Assembly (NCBI RefSeq): GCF_946885955.1
Contig: NZ_CAMPHI010000002.1
Location: forward strand, 127,597 to 191,596
DNA: 64,000 nt
Source of the DNA: an uncultured Pseudomonas sp.
Lineage (GTDB): Bacteria > Pseudomonadota > Gammaproteobacteria > Pseudomonadales > Pseudomonadaceae
Direction of reading: 5' to 3'
This document shows, in pieces, positions 57,624-64,000 of the stretch. The notes under the pieces are model-generated. The model was given only the letters and a program-made list of their open reading frames with translations, was not told where the DNA came from and did not search any database. Within the stretch, counting starts at the first letter, position 1. Each line of letters starts with the position of its first letter. The position numbers and the translations under genes are program-made.

Positions 57624-58370
57624 ACCAGAATCCTTGAAGTTGTGCAAATCCCTATTAGGTTAAACATATCGAAAAAAAATTCTCAACCCACGATATCGAT
57701 ATGAAAGTGACGATTCGGTTAAGAATATTCTCGATTCAGGTTAATGCGTCGGCAAATAACTAGCGGATTATCGGCGCTGAGACGAGGCCTGATTAGGCGC
57801 GACAGTCGGCGTTCGCGCACGCGGTTCAAGCGAGTTATCCGGCGGCTGGCGCGGTAGTTGCTTAAAGGCCTCGGAGATCGCCTCCGACAAGCTTCGTCGT
57901 GAGCTGCTGAAAGCCCCTTGATGCGCGGTATAGAGCGATATTTTCGATTATCGCGGGCGGCCGTTTCCAGGCGCCGGATATCGGCCGATATCCGGCGCAT
58001 ATAGGTGGATATATGCAGGTGAATATCGCACCTGTGAACTTTTCTGATATACGGGCGAGTGCGTGCTAAATCAGAGCCTATATGCATGGGTAAGCCGCAT
58101 CGCATTATGAGCGCTGACGGCAGCTGAATAATTTCTAATGGCTGCTTGATATATAAGCCGCCAGCTGGAAGTTATCCATGGCTATATCACGCCGTGACTC
58201 GAAGTGCGTCCGCCCCTCTGTGCCGCATATATCGCCGGGCTGAGAGCATTGTTTGGCCTGCGCCCTGCCCTCTGTGCTTTGGTAGGAGAAAAATGCTGCT
58301 TTTGTACAAGAGCCGGCGCTAACCCTCACAAAACATACTGTCTTTACCGAGACATCTTGAGGGGAACGCA
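57624..58370. other. Long divergent intergenic region between ectA and a cytochrome c gene
   Basis: About 750 bp without a credible gene. It should hold the osmotically regulated ectA promoter. A weak candidate on the minus strand is TTGAGA (57686-57681) with a poor -10 (TTAACC, 57663-57658). A perfect 28-bp palindrome lies at 57971-57998. AT-rich words such as GATATC and ATATAT recur between 57690 and 58050. No ectR-type MarR gene is present. Confidence 0.5.
57971..57998. repeat. Perfect 28-bp palindrome upstream of the ectoine operon
   Basis: Each half reads GCGCCGGATATCGG (given 5' to 3' on either strand), with no loop. It lies about 350 bp upstream of ectA and 370 bp upstream of the cytochrome c gene. 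No T-run follows, so a terminator is unlikely. A dimeric regulator site or a mobile repeat is possible. Confidence 0.55.
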
Positions 58371-58754
58371 ATGAAAACGATCTTGCTAGCGTCTTTAGCT
58401 TTAAGCAGTGCCCTGGCCGCCGTGCCGTCCGTGCAGGCCGAGGAGAAGGCCATGGAGGCCGCCGGGCGTCAGTTGTTCGCGCACCACTGCTCGGCGTGCC
58501 ACTCGCTGGATACCAGCGAGAACGCCTTCGGTCCCAGCCTGTTCGGCGTCGTGGGACGTCCAGCGGCTTCCGTGCCGCGGTTTGCCTACTCGCAGGCCAT
58601 GCAGGCGTCGGGAATCACCTGGACCGAGGACAACCTGCGCAAGTGGATCACCGACAACGAGGCACTGGTGCCGGGCACGCGCATGCGCCACGTCGCGATT
58701 GCCGACCCGGCCGAACGGGATTACCTGATCAGCTTCCTGCATACCCTGCAGTGA
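58371..58754 (+). CDS. Small periplasmic class I cytochrome c
   Basis: The 127-residue protein has a signal peptide (MKTILLASLALSSALAAVPS, cleavage after VQA) and one haem c site, QLFAHHCSACHSLD. The axial Met is probably that of GTRMRHVAIADPAER. FGPSLFGVVGRPAASVPRFA is typical of the cytochrome c2/c550 group. It would act as a soluble electron carrier in the periplasm. GAGGGG precedes the start. It is divergent from the ectoine operon and convergent with zwf; its redox partner is not evident. Confidence 0.88.
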   Translation: MKTILLASLALSSALAAVPSVQAEEKAMEAAGRQLFAHHCSACHSLDTSENAFGPSLFGVVGRPAASVPRFAYSQAMQASGITWTEDNLRKWITDNEALVPGTRMRHVAIADPAERDYLISFLHTLQ

Positions 58755-58789
58755 GCTCCGGCCCTTCGGCCCGATAGCCCGGCGGACGC

Positions 58790-60232
58790 TCACTCCATCC
58801 ATTTGCGTCCCGCCCGTTCCAGCAGCAGACCGGCCTGTTCCGGTCCGCTGCTACCGGCGGGGTAGGTGCGTGGGCTTTCGTAGTAAGACTGCCAACCCTG
58901 CAGGATCGGGTCGATCCACTGCCAGGCGGCTTCCACCTCGTCGCGGCGCATAAACAGCGTCGAGTCACCGTCGATCACATCCAGCAACAGGCGTTCGTAG
59001 GCGTCCCAGCGGCGTTTTTTGCGAAACGCATGGGCCAGGTTGAGGTCCAGCTCCACCGGTTCCAGGTGCATGCCTTTGCCGGGGTTCTTGGCCATCAACT
59101 GCAGGCTGATGCACTCCTCCGGCTGCAGGCGGATCAGCAGGCGGTTGGCCTCGCCATTGCCGAACAGCTGATGCGGCACCGGTTTGAACTGAATCAGGAT
59201 CTCCGAGGTTTTCTTGCTCAGGCGTTTGCCGGTGCGCAGGTAGAAGGGCACGCCGGCCCAACGCCAGTTCTCGATTTCCGCCTGCACGGCGACGAAGGTT
59301 TCGGTATCGCTATCGTTGTCGACGTGCTTCTCGAAGTAGTACGCCGGTACCTCCTGGCCGCCGATCTTGCCGGCGGCGTATTGGCCGCGCACGGTCTTGT
59401 CGCGCACGTCGAGGCCGGTAATGGGCTTGAGCGCTTCGAGAATCTTCAGCTTTTCATTGCGCACCGACTCGGCGTCGAAACGCACCGGCGCCTCCATCGC
59501 CACCAGGCACAGCAGCTGCAACAGGTGGTTCTGCACCATGTCGCGCATCGCGCCGGCCTTGTCGTAGTACGCGCCGCGGTTCTCCACGCCAATGGTCTCG
59601 CACACGCTGATCTGCACATGATCGATATGCCCGGCGCGCCAGATCGGCTCGAACAGGGCGTTGGCGAAGCGCAGCGCCATCAGGTTCTGCACGGTTTCCT
59701 TGCCCAGGTAATGGTCGATGCGGAACACCCGCGCCTCGTCGAACACCGCGCCGATCGCGGCGTTGATCGCACAGGCCGATTGCAGCGAGTGGCCGATCGG
59801 CTTTTCCAGCACGATGCGCGCGTGGGGTCCGGCCAGGCCGGCGATCTTCAGGTGCGAGGCGATGTCCTCGAACAGGTCGGGGGCGGTGGCCAGGTAGTAG
59901 ACCCGCACCCGTTCGTCGGCAGAACCCAGGCGTTTGCCCAGGCGGCCGAAGTCGGCGCTCTGGCTGGCATCCATGGCGAAGTAGTCGAGACGGGCGGCGA
60001 AGCTGTGCCAGGTGTCGTTGTCGAAATCGGCGCGCGCCACCTGGGCGCGACAGTGGCGCTCGGCCAGGGCCTGGTAGGCTTCGCGGCTATGGGCGCGGCG
60101 GGCCAGGGCGAGAATGCGCATATCGGCATGCAAGCGGCCGTCGCGGTGCAGGTAGTACAGCGCCGGCAGCAGTTTATGCAGGGCCAGATCGCCCGTGCCG
60201 CCGAACACCAACATGTCGCATGGAATGCTCAA
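58790..60232 (-). CDS. zwf: Glucose-6-phosphate 1-dehydrogenase
   Basis: The 480-residue enzyme oxidises glucose-6-phosphate to 6-phosphogluconolactone, entering the Entner-Doudoroff and pentose phosphate routes. The N-terminal nucleotide-binding motif is FGGTGDLALHKLLPAL. The substrate site FRIDHYLGKETVQNLMALRF is intact. The start appears to be TTG at 60232; an ATG six codons later is the alternative. The gene is divergent from the RpiR-type regulator, with a palindromic operator between them. This matches PA5439 rather than the main zwf operon of P. aeruginosa, from memory. Confidence 0.92.
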   Translation of the reverse strand: MSIPCDMLVFGGTGDLALHKLLPALYYLHRDGRLHADMRILALARRAHSREAYQALAERHCRAQVARADFDNDTWHSFAARLDYFAMDASQSADFGRLGKRLGSADERVRVYYLATAPDLFEDIASHLKIAGLAGPHARIVLEKPIGHSLQSACAINAAIGAVFDEARVFRIDHYLGKETVQNLMALRFANALFEPIWRAGHIDHVQISVCETIGVENRGAYYDKAGAMRDMVQNHLLQLLCLVAMEAPVRFDAESVRNEKLKILEALKPITGLDVRDKTVRGQYAAGKIGGQEVPAYYFEKHVDNDSDTETFVAVQAEIENWRWAGVPFYLRTGKRLSKKTSEILIQFKPVPHQLFGNGEANRLLIRLQPEECISLQLMAKNPGKGMHLEPVELDLNLAHAFRKKRRWDAYERLLLDVIDGDSTLFMRRDEVEAAWQWIDPILQGWQSYYESPRTYPAGSSGPEQAGLLLERAGRKWME

Positions 60233-60286
60233 AATGATGACTCCGAGTCGGATAAAGAGCTGTTGGCCGTGCGAGGGAGCGGTCCA

Positions 60287-60301
60287 TGTAGTATAACTAC
60301 A
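60287..60301. promoter_or_regulatory. HexR/RpiR-type operator between zwf and its regulator
   Basis: TGTAGTATAACTACA is a perfect inverted repeat with a 3-bp centre. It fits the TGTARTWWWAWTACA-like sites known for HexR regulators. It lies 55 bp upstream of zwf and about 97 bp upstream of the regulator start, so both genes may be controlled. Confidence 0.65.
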
Positions 60302-60397
60302 AGGCCACTACACCCGGCCCGCCCCGATCATAACCGAGCGTCACTCGGAAGCGGCGCGCCGACTGATTCGTTTCTTTTCAAAAGCCGAGCCTTGCCC

Positions 60398-61264
60398 TTG
60401 AATCTGTTGCAGCACATCGCCCAGTCACGTCATCTGCTACGCAAGTCGGAACTCAAGGTAGCCGAATACGTGCTGCTCGATCCCGCCTCGGTGATGCACA
60501 GCTCGATGGCCGAGCTGGCACACAGCGTCGGCATCAGCGAACCGACCATCGTGCGCTTCTGCCGCGCGATCGGCTGCACCGGGTTCCAGGACCTGAAACT
60601 CAAGCTTGCGCAAAGCCTGGCCGCCGGTGCCAGCTTTGGTCAGTTCGCGATCCACGAGAACGATTCGGTTGCCGATTTCAGTCTGAAAATCTTCGACACC
60701 ACGCTGCACACTTTGATCGAAGTGCGCGAGCACCTCGACCCCCTGGCGCTGCAACAGGCGATTGCCGCCTGTTCCCAGGCGCAGCGTGTGGAGTTCTACG
60801 GTTTCGGTGCGTCCGGCGCGGTGGCGGCGGACGCCCAGCACAAGTTCTTCCGCCTGCTGCTGACCGCTGCGGCCTACTCCGACCCGCACATGCAGGCGAT
60901 GTCGGCGGTGACCCTGAAACCCACCGACGTGGCCATCTGCATTTCCCAGTCCGGGCGTTCCAAGGACCTGCTGATCACCGCCAACCTGGTCCGTGAAGCC
61001 GGCGCGACCCTGATCACCCTGTGCCCGAGCCAGACACCGCTGGCCGACCTGGCGACCGTCAACCTGGCCATCGACGTGCAGGAAGACACCGAAATCTACA
61101 CCCCGCTGACCTCGCGCATCGCCCATCTGGTGGTGATCGACGTGCTCGCCATGGGCGTGGCGATGGCCCGCGGGCCGAGCCTGGTCAATCACCTGAAGAG
61201 CGTCAAGCGCAGCTTGCGCAGCCTGCGCCTGTCGCCGAAATCGGTGCGTGCAGTCGAGGATTGA
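60398..61264 (+). CDS. RpiR/MurR-family regulator, HexR-like
   Basis: The 288-residue protein starts at TTG 60398 (reading LNLLQHIAQSRHLLRKSELK); no ATG is suitable. The N-terminal helix-turn-helix is MAELAHSVGISEPTIVRFCR. The C-terminal SIS domain for a phosphosugar includes VEFYGFGASGAVAADAQHKF and AICISQSGRSKDLLITANLV. It most likely represses zwf and itself via the palindrome at 60287, released by a sugar-phosphate such as 2-keto-3-deoxy-6-phosphogluconate. From memory it matches PA5438 more than the classical HexR, so no gene symbol is given. Confidence 0.88.
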   Translation: MNLLQHIAQSRHLLRKSELKVAEYVLLDPASVMHSSMAELAHSVGISEPTIVRFCRAIGCTGFQDLKLKLAQSLAAGASFGQFAIHENDSVADFSLKIFDTTLHTLIEVREHLDPLALQQAIAACSQAQRVEFYGFGASGAVAADAQHKFFRLLLTAAAYSDPHMQAMSAVTLKPTDVAICISQSGRSKDLLITANLVREAGATLITLCPSQTPLADLATVNLAIDVQEDTEIYTPLTSRIAHLVVIDVLAMGVAMARGPSLVNHLKSVKRSLRSLRLSPKSVRAVED

Positions 61265-61284
61265 TCGGCGCCGCGGTTAATCCC

Positions 61285-61396
61285 TGTCCCGGATTGCGCC
61301 TGGGTTTCTCCGGGCTACCAGCGCGCGTCGTCTAGCCCGGATGCAATCCGGGACAGGTTGCGCCCCGACATCGCTCCCCGGACTGCATCCGGGCTA
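61285..61396. repeat. Cluster of three REP-type repeats
   Basis: Three units of the CCCGGAT-GCA-ATCCGGG family occur in alternating orientation: about 61285-61318, 61332-61355 (TAGCCCGGATGCAATCCGGG) and 61377-61396 (CCCGGACTGCATCCGGGCTA). Another copy lies at 34362. They follow the regulator gene and may end or stabilise its transcript. Confidence 0.7.
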
Positions 61397-61500
61397 CGGG
61401 GTAGCGCTCGCTTTGTCAGCGTCTCTTCATCCTATCGTTACCAAAGCGTCACACTCCGCGCCGATCCTGTGACTCCCGTTATTCAGCTTGGGAGTTCCCC

Positions 61501-61719
61501 ATGTCCGGCCATTTGGATAAAGCGCAAGCTCACCTCAACGGCGATGCCAAGGCCCGCCGCAAGTTGCTCGATCAGCGCCGTATGGAATACCGCCGTGCGA
61601 TCGAACATTACGCCGAACAACGCCATCTCCAGCAGCAGCTGGTCGACTACCCCGAGCTGATCGCTGCCGCCCTGTTGCAACGCCGTATGGCGCCTGCGGC
61701 TAATGGGAGAAGGGCATAA
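61501..61719 (+). CDS. Small hypothetical protein
   Basis: The 72-residue, highly charged, probably helical protein (MSGHLDKAQAHLNGDAKARR, then RMEYRRAIEHYAEQRHLQQQ) has no signal or membrane segment. GGGAG at 61490-61494 stands six bases before ATG. Its 3' end overlaps the convergent LysR gene by 20 bp. I recognise no family; the good ribosome binding site and biased composition favour a real gene. Confidence 0.55.
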   Translation: MSGHLDKAQAHLNGDAKARRKLLDQRRMEYRRAIEHYAEQRHLQQQLVDYPELIAAALLQRRMAPAANGRRA

Positions 61720-62683
61720 GCGGAGCTGGCGCTGGCACAGCGGGCTCCGTCTCGGCGAAGCCTTTGGCCAGCGAATTGATCTGGCTGCGCTGATCGCGCA
61801 CGAAGGCGAAGAACGCCTGGGCCACCGGCGACAGGTACTTGCCCCGCGGGTGCACCAGGCACCAGCTGCGCAGCAACGGCAGTTCACTCACTGGCAGTTC
61901 GCGCAGAGCGCCGCAGCTCAGCTCGCGGCGCACGGCGTGACGTGGCAGCAGGGCCAAGCCGAGGCCGGCGATCACCCCTTCGCACTGGCCCTCGGTCGAG
62001 CCGACTTCCAGGGTCTGGGCGAAGTGCGCGCGCTTCTGGTGACAATATTCCTCGCTGGCCTGGCGCGTGCCCGAGCCGGCTTCGCGGATCAGCAGCGGCC
62101 AGGCGGTCAGATCGTGCAACTGCAGCCTGTCCCGCGCGCAAAGTGGATGCCCGGCGGGGGCCACTGCGACTATCGGGTTGTTGAGAAACGGCAGGAACTC
62201 CAGGTCCAGGGTCGTCGGCACCTGCGACATGATCAGCAGGTCGTCGCGGTTGGCACTCAGACGCTTGAGCGCCTGGGCGTGATTGACCACCACCAGTTGC
62301 AGGCTGACTTCCGGGTATTCGCGGCGAAAAGCGGCGAACAGATGGGGAACGAAATACTTGGCGCTGGATTCGACCGCCAGACTCAGTTGCCCTTGCAGCG
62401 AGCCGCGCAGGTCGGCGAGTTGCATATCGAGGCTTTCCAGGCGGCCGAAAATATCCCCACTGGCGCGCTGCAGCGCTTCGGCTGCGTCGGTCAGGTAGAG
62501 CTTCTTGCCGACATAGTCGAACAGCGGCTGGCCGAGCAGCTCCTCGAGTTGGCGGATCTGCAGGCTGACGGCCGGCTGGGTCAGCGACATTTCCTCGGCT
62601 GCGCGGCTGTAAGAGCGTTGATCGCACACCGAGCGGAACACCTGTAGCTGACGAAATGTCATACGCAGCAATGACTTACGCAT
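61700..62683 (-). CDS. LysR-family transcriptional regulator
   Basis: The 327-residue regulator has the N-terminal helix-turn-helix TFRQLQVFRSVCDQRSYSRA, AAEEMSLTQPAVSLQIRQLE. Its co-inducer domain begins LSLAVESSAKYFVPHLFAAF and resembles CbbR/CysB-like members (GSTEGQCEGVIAGLGLALLP). It is divergent from the biotin carboxylase gene at 62872. From memory the same pair exists in P. aeruginosa (PA5437, near pycA), so it probably controls pyruvate carboxylase. A second start ATG (MTFRQLQVF) is seven codons downstream. Confidence 0.9.
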   Translation of the reverse strand: MRKSLLRMTFRQLQVFRSVCDQRSYSRAAEEMSLTQPAVSLQIRQLEELLGQPLFDYVGKKLYLTDAAEALQRASGDIFGRLESLDMQLADLRGSLQGQLSLAVESSAKYFVPHLFAAFRREYPEVSLQLVVVNHAQALKRLSANRDDLLIMSQVPTTLDLEFLPFLNNPIVAVAPAGHPLCARDRLQLHDLTAWPLLIREAGSGTRQASEEYCHQKRAHFAQTLEVGSTEGQCEGVIAGLGLALLPRHAVRRELSCGALRELPVSELPLLRSWCLVHPRGKYLSPVAQAFFAFVRDQRSQINSLAKGFAETEPAVPAPAPLMPFSH

Positions 62684-62720
62684 GATGCTGACCTTTTTAC
62701 GGCGGCTGGTTGGCTTAACT

Positions 62721-62736
62721 ATAAGTCTTTACTAAT
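62721..62736. promoter_or_regulatory. Possible LysR-type binding site
   Basis: ATAAGTCTTTACTAAT is an AT-rich imperfect dyad in the 188-bp divergent spacer, about 38 bp from the LysR start. This is the usual place of the autoregulatory site. The match is weak. Confidence 0.3.
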
Positions 62737-62871
62737 GGCTATCCCAATAAATATTGATTTTGGTTAATCGTTTCGTCGGCGTAGCTTAAAGCGCCTGGCC
62801 TGATCTACTGATCCGGCCCTTCGTCGACCGGTTCGCTGGTCGCCTGCTCACGTGATCGAGGACGCTGGCTC

Positions 62872-64000
62872 GTGATCAAGAAAATTCTGATAGCCAACCG
62901 CGGTGAGATTGCCGTGCGCATCGTGCGTGCCTGCGCCGAGATGGGCATCCGCTCGGTGGCCGTGTATGCCGACGCCGACCGCCATGCGCTGCACGTCAAG
63001 CGTGCCGACGAGGCGCACAGCATCGGTGCCGAGCCGCTGGCCGGCTACCTGAACCCGCGCAAGCTGGTCAATCTGGCGGTGGAAACCGGGTGCGACGCCT
63101 TGCACCCGGGTTATGGCTTTCTCTCCGAGAACGCCGAACTGGCGGAAATCTGTGCCGAGCGCGGAATCAAGTTCATCGGCCCGAGCGCCGAGGTGATTCG
63201 TCGCATGGGCGACAAGACCGAGGCCCGCCGCAGCATGATCAAGGCCGGCGTGCCGGTCACCCCGGGCACCGAAGGCAACGTCGCGGATATCGCTGAAGCG
63301 CTGCTCGAAGGTGATCGCATCGGTTATCCGGTAATGCTCAAGGCCACCTCGGGTGGTGGCGGTCGCGGTATTCGTCGCTGCAACTCGCGCGAAGAGCTGG
63401 AGCAGGCGTTCCCGCGGGTGATTTCCGAGGCGACCAAGGCCTTCGGCTCGGCGGAAGTCTTCCTGGAAAAATGCATCGTCGACCCGAAACATATCGAGGC
63501 GCAGATCCTCGGTGACAGCTTCGGCAACGTGGTGCACCTGTTCGAGCGCGACTGCTCGATCCAGCGGCGCAACCAGAAGCTTATCGAGATCGCTCCCAGC
63601 CCCCAGCTGACCCCCGAACAGCGCGCCTACATCGGCGACCTGGCGGTGCGCGCGGCCAAGGCGGTGGGTTACGAGAACGCCGGCACCGTGGAGTTCCTGC
63701 TCGCCGAGGGCGAGGTGTACTTCATGGAGATGAATACCCGGGTGCAGGTGGAACACACCATCACCGAGGAAATCACCGGCATCGATGTCGTGCGCGAGCA
63801 GATTCGCATCGCCAGCGGCCTGCCGCTCTCGATCAAGCAGGAAGACATCATCCACCGTGGCTTCGCCCTGCAGTTCCGCATCAACGCCGAAGACCCGAAG
63901 AACAACTTCCTCCCCAGCTTCGGCAAGATCACCCGCTACTACGCCCCCGGCGGCCCCGGCGTGCGCACCGACACGGCGATCTACACCGGCTACACCATTC
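62872..64000 (+). CDS. Pyruvate carboxylase subunit A (biotin carboxylase), N-terminal part
   Basis: The frame from GTG 62872 (VIKKILIANRGEIAVRIVRA) is open to the right edge (376 codons). It is the biotin carboxylase fold: ATP-grasp loop KATSGGGGRGIRRC, the carbonate-binding HLFERDCSIQRRNQKLIEIA, the metal/ATP block VEFLLAEGEVYFMEMNTRVQ and QVEHTITEEITGIDVV. It lies next to a LysR gene rather than accB. With the synteny I recall for PA5436, this points to the PycA subunit of the two-subunit pyruvate carboxylase rather than acetyl-CoA carboxylase. Confidence 0.88.
   Translation, partial: MIKKILIANRGEIAVRIVRACAEMGIRSVAVYADADRHALHVKRADEAHSIGAEPLAGYLNPRKLVNLAVETGCDALHPGYGFLSENAELAEICAERGIKFIGPSAEVIRRMGDKTEARRSMIKAGVPVTPGTEGNVADIAEALLEGDRIGYPVMLKATSGGGGRGIRRCNSREELEQAFPRVISEATKAFGSAEVFLEKCIVDPKHIEAQILGDSFGNVVHLFERDCSIQRRNQKLIEIAPSPQLTPEQRAYIGDLAVRAAKAVGYENAGTVEFLLAEGEVYFMEMNTRVQVEHTITEEITGIDVVREQIRIASGLPLSIKQEDIIHRGFALQFRINAEDPKNNFLPSFGKITRYYAPGGPGVRTDTAIYTGYTI

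Noticed and set aside
57719..58105. Open frame of 128 codons on the minus strand upstream of ectA
   Set aside because: Extremely Arg-rich (RRR runs) with no domain and no ribosome binding site, and it spans the 28-bp palindrome.
59030..60397. Upstream extension of the RpiR-type regulator frame through zwf
   Set aside because: It is antisense to zwf and crosses the operator; the regulator family starts at the LNLLQHIAQS position.

Overview
The window looks like a chromosomal segment of a Pseudomonas or Stutzerimonas-type gammaproteobacterium. The base composition is GC-rich, REP-type repeats of the pseudomonad kind occur, the aa3 cytochrome oxidase block has the gene order I recall for P. aeruginosa PA0105-PA0114, and the ectoine operon (ectABCD-ask) has the order known from P. 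stutzeri. No RNA gene, CRISPR array or complete insertion sequence was seen.

Region 1 (1-22.4 kb) is devoted to polyol and sugar uptake. A divergent sugar-binding protein and a ScrY/LamB-type porin are followed by two tandem AraC-family regulators (MtlR type). Then comes a long operon: xylitol-type dehydrogenase, ABC transporter (binding protein, two permeases, ATPase), mannitol dehydrogenase, transaldolase, xylulokinase, fructokinase, phosphoglucose isomerase and a second LamB-family porin. Hexitols would enter as fructose-6-P and glucose-6-P, pentitols as xylulose-5-P. Downstream lie an AT-rich chemoreceptor gene and, convergent to it, a second copy of the polyol-binding protein without permeases. 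A decayed piece of a third MtlR-type gene sits upstream of that copy. The same bipartite operator and promoter layout occurs three times: before regulator 2, before the operon, and before the orphan binding protein.

Region 2 (22.7-33.1 kb) carries two small hypothetical genes and the aa3 cytochrome c oxidase cluster with its assembly factors (coxB, coxA, ctaG, coxC, a DUF2909 protein, SURF1, a thioredoxin-fold protein, ctaA, ctaB, sco). A TetR-type regulator ends exactly where sco ends.

Region 3 (33.2-41.9 kb) has an orphan TRAP-type binding lipoprotein, uvrD, a large membrane PAS-GGDEF-EAL protein, an MFS transporter and an M48 lipoprotein protease.

Region 4 (42.1-52.6 kb) is an orphan type VI secretion effector island: hcp, vgrG, a DUF4123 chaperone, a 1612-residue Rhs effector with an unrecognised C-terminal toxin, two small AT-rich probable immunity genes and an ADP-ribosylglycohydrolase gene. 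The hydrolase gene abuts a decayed Rhs-core fragment. The hcp upstream region combines a sigma54-like promoter with three copies of a palindromic site, two of them fused into a perfect 40-bp palindrome.

Region 5 (52.9-58.8 kb) is the ectoine/hydroxyectoine operon on the minus strand, followed by a small cytochrome c gene. Region 6 (58.8-64 kb) has zwf, a divergent RpiR/HexR-like regulator, a REP cluster, a small unknown gene, a LysR regulator and the start of a biotin-carboxylase-type pyruvate carboxylase subunit. From memory, regions 3 and 6 correspond to P. aeruginosa PA5443-PA5442 and PA5439-PA5436, so the 39.7-58.8 kb stretch would be accessory DNA at a conserved junction.
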